From Christensenella sp. UBA7868 (GTDB taxonomy: Bacteria > Bacillota > Clostridia > Christensenellales > UBA1242), in NCBI GenBank assembly GCA_002501285.1, contig DLSG01000091.1, positions 1 to 6,139 on the forward strand: a stretch of 6,139 nucleotides of DNA. Reading direction: 5' to 3'. Positions 1-5,817 of this stretch are shown here, piece by piece. The notes beneath the pieces were generated by a model. The model saw only the letters and a program-made list of their open reading frames with translations, was not told where the DNA came from and did no database searches. The number at the start of each line of letters is the position of its first letter. The stretch's first letter is position 1. The position numbers were made by a program, and so were the translations under genes.

Positions 1-21
1 ATTGATTGATTGATTGATTGA
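1..21. repeat. Tandem ATTG simple repeat (5 units)
   Basis: Five perfect ATTG units run from the first base of the window and end in TTGACA. The unit length is not a multiple of three and each forward frame meets TGA within it, so the repeat is not coding on this strand. It may be a genuine microsatellite upstream of the sporulation genes or an artefact of a contig edge. Confidence 0.85.
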
Positions 22-61
22 CAAGTAATGATTTAATAACTATTTTTGTTTTATAAATTTT

Positions 62-96
62 AAAGTTAAGGTTTTAAGTGTAAAAAATTTAACTTT
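62..96. repeat. AT-rich inverted repeat upstream of spoIIIAD
   Basis: AAAGTTAA at 62-69 is perfectly complementary to TTAACTTT at 89-96, with a 19-nt loop. Only one G/C pair supports the stem and the following bases are GTTTTGG rather than a long T run, so it is a poor terminator. It could be a weak mRNA hairpin or an operator, or chance in AT-rich DNA. Confidence 0.4.
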
Positions 97-101
97 GTTT
101 T

Positions 102-105
102 GGAG
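102..105 (+). promoter_or_regulatory. Ribosome binding site that fixes the spoIIIAD start
   Basis: GGAG lies 7 nt before GTG at 113-115. The in-frame TTG at 95 has no purine-rich site in front of it. This decides for the GTG start. Confidence 0.8.
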
Positions 106-112
106 AACTGGT

Positions 113-499
113 GTGGATATTATTAAAATTATATTAATTGGAGTTGTGACGAGTATTGCGACAATTGTGCTTAAACAATTTAAGCCAGAATTGTCGATTT
201 TATCGTCTATTGGTGGTGGAATTATAATTTTAATTAGTCTAATAAACTATCTAGGACAAGTTGTTGGCTCTTTTGCTCAAATTGTAAACAAAACAAACAT
301 AAATATTGGCTTGTTTTCAAGCGTTTTAAAAATTGTGGGGGTTGGCTACATAACAGAATTTGGAGCAAATATTTGCTCTGATACGGGTAATAACTCAATT
401 GCTGATAAGGTTTTACTGGCGGGAAAAGTTATTATTTTATGTCTAGCACTGCCAATTATTAATTCGCTTTTAACTACAATTATGGGGATAATAAAATGA
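113..499 (+). CDS. spoIIIAD: Stage III sporulation protein AD (SpoIIIAD), membrane component of the SpoIIIA-SpoIIQ channel
   Basis: This is a small integral membrane protein of the mother-cell channel complex that keeps the engulfed forespore active. The 128-residue product has hydrophobic segments at about residues 3-20, 29-52, 65-82 and 100-125. The family signature is clear at 72-113: LKIVGVGYITEFG, then a small-residue stretch with D and N, then LAGKVIILCLALP. It is close in length to B. subtilis SpoIIIAD (about 133 aa). I chose GTG at 113 over TTG at 95 because GGAG precedes it at good spacing and the product then begins MDIIKI, as in the family. The TGA stop overlaps the ATG of spoIIIAE (ATGA at 496-499), so the two are probably translationally coupled. 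The expected upstream neighbour spoIIIAC is not seen. The operon promoter, sigma-E dependent in B. subtilis, must lie outside the window or be unrecognised. Confidence 0.93.
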   Translation: MDIIKIILIGVVTSIATIVLKQFKPELSILSSIGGGIIILISLINYLGQVVGSFAQIVNKTNINIGLFSSVLKIVGVGYITEFGANICSDTGNNSIADKVLLAGKVIILCLALPIINSLLTTIMGIIK

Positions 500-1710
500 G
501 AAAAAAGCGGATATGCTGTTTTTTGGTGATAATTTTAATTTCATTTTCTTTTGTTTGTTTTGTTGGTGTTAAGGATAATCGGCTAAAAAGTGAAAATCGT
601 GAGGTTTTTACAAGTCTTTCTATTGAAGATGATTTGAATAAGGCGACAAGTGATGGGCTTAATTTTTTTGATTTTTCTGATTTAGATGAGGCTTTAAACC
701 GTTTAGAAAATGCTGGAAGTTTTGGCGCAAAAGGCTTTGCGGAAAAGGTTAAAGCGCTAATTTCGGGTGAATATACTTTTAGTTTTAAAGACCTTCTTTC
801 GATTTTTACTTCAACGTTAATTTCAGATTTTAAAAGTATTCTTCCGCTTCTTGCATCAATTTTTGCATTGGCGGTTTTATCTAATATTGTTGGGCAATTC
901 AAAACTCGTGGGAATAAAAATTTGAATAGCGTTGTCCACTTTGTTTGTTATTCTGCGGTGATAATTATTGTGTGTGCTGGGGTGACTAACCTTGTAAATG
1001 TAACCCAAGGGGCAATAAATTCGATGCGGTCGCAAATGGAAGTTGTTTTTCCGATACTATTAACCCTTATGGCTTCGGTTGGGGCAACGGTCAGTGTTGG
1101 AATTTATCAACCTGTTCTTGCGATGTTGTCGGGTATGATAGTAAATATTTTCAGTTTTGTGGTGCTTCCAATTTTCTTGATAAGTTTTGTTGTTTCGGTT
1201 GTTGGAAATTTGTCTAGCAATGTAAAATTGAACAAATTTTCAAGCCTATTAAATGATGTGTTTAAGTGGGTGCTTGGGGCTGTATTTACTGTTTTTACTG
1301 GGGTTATGACTGTTAAAGGTATTAGTGCGGGCAGTTTTGACAGTGTTTCTATAAGAACCACAAAGTTTGCTTTAAAAACTTATGTTCCGCTTGTTGGGGG
1401 CTATTTGAGTGACGGGTTTAATCTTATTATGGCAAGTTCTGTTTTAATAAAAAATGCAGTTGGAACAGCGGGATTGCTTTTGATTTTCTTGTCTATTTTG
1501 TCGCCAATTGTTACCATTTTAGTTTTTAAATGGTCACTTCATTTGTTGTCGGCGGTTTTAGAGCCTTTAATGGACGACAAAATTTCAAATTTTCTATTTT
1601 CAGTGTCAAAGTCTATTAATATGTTGCTTGCGTTAATTATTAGCGCTGGGCTTATGTATTTAATTTCTAGCGGACTTTTAATGACTTCTGGAAATGTTTA
1701 TTGGGGGTGA
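496..1710 (+). CDS. spoIIIAE: Stage III sporulation protein AE (SpoIIIAE), polytopic membrane protein of the channel
   Basis: The 404-residue product matches the usual size of SpoIIIAE (about 399 aa in B. subtilis). A positively charged start (MRKKR) and a hydrophobic stretch at residues 6-24 look like a signal peptide. A soluble, acidic region follows at about 30-100, then six or more membrane segments at roughly 112-133, 146-168, 183-203, 208-237, 256-275, 320-346 and 374-396. The most diagnostic block is 270-325: VMTVKGISAG, SIRTTKFALKTYVPLVGGYLSD, then SSVLIKNAVGTAG. In the family this protein sits in the mother-cell-derived outer forespore membrane and is needed for sigma-G activity; its exact role in the complex is not settled. 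GGGGA at 484-488 is 7 nt before the ATG, which overlaps the spoIIIAD stop. The downstream gene spoIIIAF starts 2 nt after this stop. Two Cys at residues 7-8 do not form a lipobox. Confidence 0.95.
   Translation: MRKKRICCFLVIILISFSFVCFVGVKDNRLKSENREVFTSLSIEDDLNKATSDGLNFFDFSDLDEALNRLENAGSFGAKGFAEKVKALISGEYTFSFKDLLSIFTSTLISDFKSILPLLASIFALAVLSNIVGQFKTRGNKNLNSVVHFVCYSAVIIIVCAGVTNLVNVTQGAINSMRSQMEVVFPILLTLMASVGATVSVGIYQPVLAMLSGMIVNIFSFVVLPIFLISFVVSVVGNLSSNVKLNKFSSLLNDVFKWVLGAVFTVFTGVMTVKGISAGSFDSVSIRTTKFALKTYVPLVGGYLSDGFNLIMASSVLIKNAVGTAGLLLIFLSILSPIVTILVFKWSLHLLSAVLEPLMDDKISNFLFSVSKSINMLLALIISAGLMYLISSGLLMTSGNVYWG
1703..1707 (+). promoter_or_regulatory. Ribosome binding site that fixes the spoIIIAF start
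   Basis: A GGGGG run sits inside the last codons of spoIIIAE, 5 nt before ATG at 1713. The in-frame TTG at 1701 would place the start before this site and is therefore unlikely. Confidence 0.75.
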
Positions 1711-1712
1711 GT

Positions 1713-2204
1713 ATGGAAGCAATTACGGGCTGGTTACTTGGCGTGGTTGGAATCGTTTTGATTGGCGCTCTTGTGGATTTGATTTTGCCTGATGGGGAGA
1801 TGCAAAAATATATTAAGGCGATTTTTTCAATTGTTATTGTTTTTGTTATGATTTCGCCTATTGTAAATATCGACCTTAATAAAATAGATTTTAATAAGTT
1901 TATTTATAATGATAGTTCGGTTACGATTAATGAAAAATATTTAAAAAATTATAATAATATTTACAAAGAAAGTTTGGAAAACACTTGTGAATTGGCTTTA
2001 AAAAACTCGGGATTTTCGGGGGTTAAAGTAAATATTTGTTTAAATATGTCGATAACTAAATTTCAAATTGAAAAAGTTGAGGTAAATTTAAAAAATTTAG
2101 TTATTGACACAAATAAGGTGCATATAGATAAATATCAGGAAATAAAATCTGTGATTATTTCTGTTTTGGGGGTTGATGAAGATAAGGTGGTGACAAGTGA
2201 GTGA
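1713..2204 (+). CDS. spoIIIAF: Stage III sporulation protein AF (SpoIIIAF)
   Basis: The 163-residue product has two N-terminal membrane segments at about 5-25 and 35-53, joined by the family motif LP-DGEMQKYIK (25-35); B. subtilis has LP followed by MQKYAK at the same place. A soluble domain follows (about 55-163), which in the family carries a ring-building-motif fold exposed to the space between the forespore membranes. Here that fold would span about 88-160 (helix LENTCELALKNSG, strand VKVNICL, and a last helix plus strand near VIISVLGV). The protein is shorter than B. subtilis SpoIIIAF (about 206 aa), mainly in the soluble part. ATG at 1713 was chosen for its ribosome binding site and its MEAITGWL beginning, which matches the family. 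It ends 8 nt inside spoIIIAG. Confidence 0.9.
   Translation: MEAITGWLLGVVGIVLIGALVDLILPDGEMQKYIKAIFSIVIVFVMISPIVNIDLNKIDFNKFIYNDSSVTINEKYLKNYNNIYKESLENTCELALKNSGFSGVKVNICLNMSITKFQIEKVEVNLKNLVIDTNKVHIDKYQEIKSVIISVLGVDEDKVVTSE
2186..2190 (+). promoter_or_regulatory. Ribosome binding site for the GTG start of spoIIIAG
   Basis: GGTGG, within the end of spoIIIAF, lies 6 nt before GTG at 2197. No in-frame ATG lies near, so the site supports the GTG start. Confidence 0.7.
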
Positions 2205-2778
2205 AAATAAAAAAGAAGGAAAATTATTTGAAAATTTGTTTAAATTGCCATTTTTGAAAAAACTTAAAAATGTTAAGCATATTGAGATAATTGTTTGCAT
2301 AATATTTATTAGCCTGTTGCTTGTAATATACTTTGTAAATTTCAGCCCGCAAAAAAGCACAAAGACTAGTGGAGAAGTTGTTTCTAATAATGTTAGTTTG
2401 GTGACAGCAACAAGTTATGCAAATTTATTGGAAGAAAAATTGACAAGCGTGATAAGCGGACTTAAAGGCGTAAAAAATGCACAAGTGATGGTGAGCGTTT
2501 CCAGTGGCGGAGAAGTTATTATTGCTAATAATGTTGAGGAAAAAACGGTTGAAAATGGTGATGGGAAAAATGTAACAGTGGTGAAAACTCCTATTATTGT
2601 TACAGAGAATGGGACAAGCAAACCAATAATTTTAATGGAGGTCTTGCCTGAAATTTGTGGAGTTATTATAGTTGCTTCGGGTGCGGAAGATACATTTGTA
2701 AGACTTAATATTTTAAAAGCGGTTGAAGCAATAATTAAAATTCCCAGCGAAAATATACAAGTTTTTGCGGGTAAATAA
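2197..2778 (+). CDS. spoIIIAG: Stage III sporulation protein AG (SpoIIIAG), ring-forming channel subunit
   Basis: SpoIIIAG of B. subtilis forms a large ring in the intermembrane space, like secretion-system ring proteins. The 193-residue product (about 229 in B. subtilis) has a short basic cytoplasmic N-terminus, one membrane helix at about 29-49 (EIIVCIIFISLLLVIYFVNF), a linker, and the split ring-building motif. The first half is at about 76-103 (LLEEKLTSVISGLKGVKNAQVMVSVSS). The second half is at about 150-190 (LPEICGVIIVASGAED, a helix, then PSENIQVF). Between them, at 104-149, lies the beta-rich insertion characteristic of this protein, with repeated V and T residues. The start is GTG behind GGTGG and overlaps spoIIIAF by 8 nt. 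spoIIIAH follows after 14 nt. Confidence 0.95.
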   Translation: MSENKKEGKLFENLFKLPFLKKLKNVKHIEIIVCIIFISLLLVIYFVNFSPQKSTKTSGEVVSNNVSLVTATSYANLLEEKLTSVISGLKGVKNAQVMVSVSSGGEVIIANNVEEKTVENGDGKNVTVVKTPIIVTENGTSKPIILMEVLPEICGVIIVASGAEDTFVRLNILKAVEAIIKIPSENIQVFAGK

Positions 2779-2792
2779 AAAAGGGGTGGAAT

Positions 2793-3266
2793 ATGAGTAA
2801 AAAGAAAAAAATTATTATTTTAAGTGTTATGATGTGCTTGCTTATTGTTACTGGGGTTTTAAATATTGTTTTAAACAATAACTTAACAAGTTCGCCAGCG
2901 TCAACAACAGTTACAACTGGAAATTTCTTTGTAACTTACAGGGCGGATAGACAAACTACTAGGGACCAAGAACTTTTATATTATGATGCAATACTTAAAA
3001 GTGAAACTGTAAGCGCAGACGCTAAAAATCTTGCTGAAAGCAAAAAATTAAGTTTAATAACATCTATGGAAACTGAACTTGTAACAGAAGGATTAATTAA
3101 AGCACAGGGCTTTGAAGATTGTGTAGTAACAAGTTCTGCTAGTTGTGTAAATGTTATTGTTAAATCGGGGGAATTGACAAGTAGCGAAGTAAAAAAAATT
3201 GTGGCAATTGTAAAAGAACAAACTGGTGCAAAAATTGATAACATAAAAATTATTCCTGTCGAATAA
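2793..3266 (+). CDS. spoIIIAH: Stage III sporulation protein AH (SpoIIIAH), mother-cell partner of SpoIIQ
   Basis: SpoIIIAH spans the outer forespore membrane once and binds forespore SpoIIQ across the intermembrane space, which anchors the channel. The 157-residue product has a basic start (MSKKKK) and one membrane helix at 7-27. The family signature NFFVTYRADRQTTRDQE is at 44-60, followed by a helical region and the YscJ/FliF-like ring-building motif at about 88-157, including EGLIKAQGFEDCVV (99-112) and VNVIVKSGELTSSEV (119-133). It is clearly shorter than the B. subtilis protein (about 218 aa), with a short linker after the membrane helix. AGGGG at 2782-2786 precedes ATG at 2793. This is the last gene of the operon: a terminator begins 11 nt after the stop. 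Confidence 0.95.
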   Translation: MSKKKKIIILSVMMCLLIVTGVLNIVLNNNLTSSPASTTVTTGNFFVTYRADRQTTRDQELLYYDAILKSETVSADAKNLAESKKLSLITSMETELVTEGLIKAQGFEDCVVTSSASCVNVIVKSGELTSSEVKKIVAIVKEQTGAKIDNIKIIPVE

Positions 3267-3277
3267 TGTCTAAAAAT

Positions 3278-3304
3278 AAAAGAGTGGAGTTTTCCACTTT
3301 TTTT
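3278..3304 (+). terminator. Intrinsic terminator of the spoIIIA operon
   Basis: AAAAGAGTGGA (3278-3288) pairs with TCCACTTTTTT (3293-3303) around a GTTT loop, with one G-U pair. The 3' arm runs into seven T (3298-3304). The core AGTGGA/TCCACT is perfect. Confidence 0.85.
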
Positions 3305-3307
3305 ATA

Positions 3308-3335
3308 TTGACAAAAATTTTAATTGTGATATAAT
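3308..3335 (+). promoter_or_regulatory. Vegetative (sigma-A type) extended -10 promoter for the gene at 3356
   Basis: A perfect TTGACA (3308-3313) and a perfect TATAAT (3330-3335) are 16 nt apart, and TGA directly precedes the -10, giving an extended -10. Transcription would begin near 3342, leaving a leader of about 14 nt that is little more than the GGGAG ribosome binding site (3343-3347). Confidence 0.85.
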
Positions 3336-3355
3336 AAAAATAGGGAGTTTATGTT

Positions 3356-3784
3356 ATGAAAATAGATTTTAATTCTAATAACTTTGGAAATAAACTTAAT
3401 AAAAGCGAGAAAATTGACCTAATCAAAAAGGTGTATGCGCAAGAAGAGTATGTTATAAAATCGTTAGAGAAAAATGATTATTGCTTAAACGATGGTGCAA
3501 ATTTAACACTAGGTTTTTGCACTATGGGCGGTGGCCACAGACAATTTACATATAGTTTTTTTGATAATGGAATAAAAATTGTTGACAATCATAATTCAAA
3601 AGAACTTGCTGGTCTTATGGGGGAAGATTTCCAAAAAAGATATATAAAAGAAATGCTTTCTAAATTTGGTGAAGAATTTGCGATTTCGTTTGTCAATATT
3701 TTGTCTTTACAAAAACAAAAGTTACAAGAAGAGTTTGAAGAAAAGAGAAAATCAATTTCTGACCAACTTGATTTTTTGAAATAA
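3356..3784 (+). CDS. Hypothetical protein, 142 aa, in its own transcription unit
   Basis: I do not recognise this protein. GGGAG lies 8 nt before ATG, and the gene sits between a consensus promoter and a terminator, so it is very likely real and expressed in growing cells. The product has no signal peptide or membrane helix and looks cytoplasmic. Residues 15-40 are charged and probably helical. The centre (48-76) looks like beta-strands around a distinctive TLGFCTMGGGHRQFTYSFF block with Gly-Gly-Gly-His at 58-61. Cys43, Cys55 and His61 are in this part, but there is no clear metal-binding spacing. The C-terminus (about 113-142) is rich in K, E and Q and could form a helix or short coiled coil (LQKQKLQEEFEEKRKSI). 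It occupies the place where B. subtilis has accB-accC and resembles neither product. Base composition is like its neighbours, so transfer is not indicated. Confidence 0.8.
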   Translation: MKIDFNSNNFGNKLNKSEKIDLIKKVYAQEEYVIKSLEKNDYCLNDGANLTLGFCTMGGGHRQFTYSFFDNGIKIVDNHNSKELAGLMGEDFQKRYIKEMLSKFGEEFAISFVNILSLQKQKLQEEFEEKRKSISDQLDFLK

Positions 3785-3797
3785 ATTTGTAAATTTT

Positions 3798-3824
3798 AAA
3801 AGCAGGCATTTTGTTTGCTTTTTT
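3798..3824 (+). terminator. Intrinsic terminator after the hypothetical gene
   Basis: AAAAGCAGGC (3798-3807) pairs with GTTTGCTTTT (3813-3822), with two G-U pairs and an ATTTT loop, and the 3' arm ends in six T (3819-3824). It begins 13 nt after the stop of the 142-aa gene. Confidence 0.75.
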
Positions 3825-3826
3825 AA

Positions 3827-3856
3827 TTGACAACGGACTATATTTTTTATTATAAT
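3827..3856 (+). promoter_or_regulatory. Sigma-A type promoter of the asp23-nusB-xseAB operon
   Basis: TTGACA (3827-3832) and TATAAT (3851-3856) are both perfect, with an 18-nt spacer. Transcription would start near 3863, about 33 nt before the ATG, and the leader carries AAGGGGA at 3884-3890. The promoter directly follows the terminator of the preceding gene. A second TATAAT at 3873-3878 has no matching -35. Confidence 0.8.
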
Positions 3857-3895
3857 TTAATGTATTTTATTATATAATAATTTAAGGGGACAAAA

Positions 3896-4273
3896 ATGAA
3901 CTATCAAATTGGCGAAGATTCAAGCAATTTAAACAAAGGTAAAGTAAATTGTAATAAGGAAGTCTTGCTTTCAATAATCAGTTTGGCGGCAAAAGAAATT
4001 TCTGGGGTACAAAGTTTGTGCTCAAATTTTTATAGTGGGTTAAAAAGAATTTTTTCAAGCAATGTGACTGATGGTGTTAAAGTGACTTATGAAAATAATG
4101 GCATAACTGTTGATATTTATCTAAATATTTACTATGGTTATAGTGTTACAGATGTTGCTCACAGAGTGCAGGAAAATGTAAAAAACGGAATTTCGTCTAT
4201 GATAGATATTAAAGTAAACAATATTAATGTTCATGTTATGAATGTTGATTTTGGGGTGGAAACAGATGAGTAG
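3896..4273 (+). CDS. yqhY: Asp23/Gls24 family protein (YqhY-like)
   Basis: The 125-residue product is a small protein of the Asp23 (DUF322) family, close in length to B. subtilis YqhY (about 135 aa). The family pattern is complete: VLLSIISLAAKEISGVQSL (23-41), then GVKVTYENNGITVDIYLNIYYGYSV (60-84), VAHRVQENVKNGISSM (87-102), and a final strand VNNINVHVMNVDFG (107-120). The role of YqhY is not well defined; in Bacillus it is linked genetically to control of acetyl-CoA carboxylase, whose genes lie beside it there but are absent here. It has its own promoter and an AAGGGGA ribosome binding site, and begins an operon with nusB, which starts 8 nt before its stop. The symbol rests on family and position and could also be a general asp23 paralogue. 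Confidence 0.88.
   Translation: MNYQIGEDSSNLNKGKVNCNKEVLLSIISLAAKEISGVQSLCSNFYSGLKRIFSSNVTDGVKVTYENNGITVDIYLNIYYGYSVTDVAHRVQENVKNGISSMIDIKVNNINVHVMNVDFGVETDE
4253..4260 (+). promoter_or_regulatory. Ribosome binding site that fixes the nusB start
   Basis: GGGGTGGA lies inside the end of the asp23 gene, 5 nt before ATG at 4266. The in-frame TTG at 4242 lies before this site and would add residues not found in NusB proteins. Confidence 0.75.
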
Positions 4274-4655
4274 AATTGCGGCACGAGAAAATTTAATGCA
4301 AATGGTTTTTGCGTATAATTTTGAAAAAGAATTTGAAACCGAAGAAGATTTTTTTGAAAATAAAAACTTAACAGATGAAGATGTTGAGTATATAAAATCT
4401 AATTTTGATGGAATTAAATCTCATTATGATGAGATTTTGGAAATAATAAAACAAAACCTTGTAAACTATAAATTAGAGCGTATTTGTAAAACTGATTTGG
4501 CAATTTTGGTGGCTTCTATTTATCAATTAAAATATTTGAATGAGCCTGTAAAAATTGTTGTAAATGAAGCGGTGGATATGAGTAAAAAATATTCGCTTGA
4601 CAACAGTTATAAGTTTGTAAATGGTTTGCTTGCAAAGGTGGTAAATGCAGTTTAA
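4266..4655 (+). CDS. nusB: Transcription antitermination factor NusB
   Basis: NusB binds boxA RNA together with S10 (NusE) and prevents early termination in rRNA operons. The 129-residue product has the usual length and the all-helical pattern. The N-terminal arm MSRIAARENLMQMVFAY (1-17) carries the conserved Arg and Ala residues. The middle has FDGIKSHYDEILEIIKQNLVNYKLERICKTDLAILVASIYQL (47-88), and the C-terminal signature is EPVKIVVNEAVDMSKKYS...YKFVNGLLAKV (93-125). The helix between about 22 and 45 is acidic and lineage-specific. ATG at 4266 is supported by its ribosome binding site and by the family's usual beginning. It overlaps the asp23 gene by 8 nt and xseA by 11 nt, so expression of the four genes is probably coupled. 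Confidence 0.94.
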   Translation: MSRIAARENLMQMVFAYNFEKEFETEEDFFENKNLTDEDVEYIKSNFDGIKSHYDEILEIIKQNLVNYKLERICKTDLAILVASIYQLKYLNEPVKIVVNEAVDMSKKYSLDNSYKFVNGLLAKVVNAV

Positions 4656-5817
4656 TAATTTAAGTGTAACCGAGTTTAATAATATTGTTAAAAACATTTT
4701 TGATAGCGAAGAAATGCTTTTTAATTGTATGGTAGTGGGTGAGGTTTCAAGTTTTAAGATAACTGGCGGAATTGCTTATTTTACTATTAAAGACGATTTT
4801 GCTTGCTTAAATTGCGTTTGGTTTTCGCCTAATGAAAATTTAAAAATTGGTGATAAAGTTAAAGTTGTTGGCCGTCCAAATTTTTATGTTAAAGGCGGAA
4901 AGCTAAATTTTAATGTGGTTTATGTTACAAGTTTTGGAGAAGGAGATATTTATAAAAGATTTCTTTTGCTTAAAGAAAAACTTGCCAAAGAAGGTTATTT
5001 TATAAATAAAAAAGAATTGCCAACAAGTGTTAAAAGTATAGGTGTGGTAACTTCAAGCAAGGGTGCGGTCATTAAAGATATAATTTCGGTTGTAAAAAGG
5101 CGAAATCCTACTGTTGATATTTATATTTTTCCGTCAAAAGTTCAAGGGGCTGGTGCGGACAAAGAAATATGCAAAGGTATAAATTTTTTTAATGATTCTA
5201 ATGTAGATGTGATAATTGTTGCTCGTGGCGGTGGTAGCAGTGAAGACCTTGATGCTTTTAACTCTGAACTTGTGGCAAAGGCTTGTTTTGTGTGTGAAAA
5301 ACCTATTATTTCGGCTGTTGGACATGAAACCGATTATACGCTTATAGATTTGGTGGCAGATGTTAGGGCGGCAACTCCATCTGTTGCGGCAGAAATTGCG
5401 GTTAAAGAAAGTAAAAATTATTTAACTTTATTGAAGTTGGATTGTGATAGGCTTAATGCGGCAGTTTTGCGTAAACTTGAAATTGTTAAACAGAAACTGG
5501 ATTATTCGATAAAAACAGAAAATGCTTTAAAAGTTAAACTTGAAAATGTTAAAAATCAATTTTACCAAATTTTTAATAATTTAAAGTATGTTGTTCAAAG
5601 AAAAAGTGATTTGGTGAATTTAAAGATTAAAGAAGTTAAGCATAATTGTGAAATGCAAAATCCTAAATTGTTTTTAGAAAAGGGCTATGCTTTTGTGGAA
5701 AACGAAAATGGGAAAGTTGAAACTGTTAAAGATTTAAAAATTGATGATAAAGTGAAAATTTATTTAAGTGGTGGATTTGCCACTGCTAAAATAGAAGGAG
5801 TTGTAAATGACGATTGA
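4645..5817 (+). CDS. xseA: Exodeoxyribonuclease VII large subunit
   Basis: XseA is the catalytic subunit of exonuclease VII, which digests single-stranded DNA from both ends in a complex with several XseB copies. The 390-residue product is shorter than B. subtilis XseA (about 448). Domains in order are an N-terminal OB-fold for DNA binding (about 1-97), the catalytic domain (about 115-255), a helical coiled-coil region (about 256-335) that is shorter than usual, and a final beta domain with KGYAFVENENGK (346-357). Catalytic motifs are intact: IGVVTSSKGAVIKDI (132-146), ARGGGSSEDLDAFN (193-206), SAVGHETD (223-230) and DLVADVRAATPS (235-246). In the OB-fold the common S-G-H-x-YF motif reads G-G-I-A-YF here, so the His is missing. 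AAAGGTGG (4634-4641) precedes ATG, which overlaps nusB by 11 nt. folD, found between nusB and xseA in B. subtilis, is absent. Confidence 0.95.
   Translation: MQFNNLSVTEFNNIVKNIFDSEEMLFNCMVVGEVSSFKITGGIAYFTIKDDFACLNCVWFSPNENLKIGDKVKVVGRPNFYVKGGKLNFNVVYVTSFGEGDIYKRFLLLKEKLAKEGYFINKKELPTSVKSIGVVTSSKGAVIKDIISVVKRRNPTVDIYIFPSKVQGAGADKEICKGINFFNDSNVDVIIVARGGGSSEDLDAFNSELVAKACFVCEKPIISAVGHETDYTLIDLVADVRAATPSVAAEIAVKESKNYLTLLKLDCDRLNAAVLRKLEIVKQKLDYSIKTENALKVKLENVKNQFYQIFNNLKYVVQRKSDLVNLKIKEVKHNCEMQNPKLFLEKGYAFVENENGKVETVKDLKIDDKVKIYLSGGFATAKIEGVVNDD

Noticed and set aside
1..21. Short repeat as a CRISPR array or attachment site
   Set aside because: The unit is 4 nt with no spacers, and no integrase or cas gene is present.
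18..46. TTGACA at 18-23 with TATTTT at 41-46 as a promoter for spoIIIAD
   Set aside because: The -35 arises from the ATTG repeat running into ACA and the -10 matches only four of six bases. A spoIIIA operon is expected to use sigma-E, and I see no sigma-E-like pair here.
95..112. TTG at 95 as the start of spoIIIAD
   Set aside because: No ribosome binding site lies before it, it overlaps the inverted repeat, and the extra six residues are absent from the family. GTG at 113 has GGAG at 7 nt.
496..570. SpoIIIAE N-terminus as a lipoprotein signal
   Set aside because: The Cys at residues 7-8 precede the hydrophobic core and the later Cys (FVC) lacks a lipobox, so an ordinary signal or membrane anchor fits better.
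480..902. Reverse-strand open frames inside spoIIIAE, spoIIIAF/AG, spoIIIAH, xseA and xseB
   Set aside because: They lie opposite well-identified genes, have no plausible ribosome binding site or operon context, and their products look like antisense translations of membrane or helical proteins.
3873..3878. Second TATAAT before the asp23 gene as a separate promoter
   Set aside because: No -35-like hexamer lies 16-18 nt upstream, and transcription from it would begin near the ribosome binding site. The TTGACA/TATAAT pair at 3827-3856 is better.
4242..4265. TTG at 4242 as the nusB start
   Set aside because: It would add eight residues foreign to NusB and ignore the GGGGTGGA site placed before ATG at 4266.
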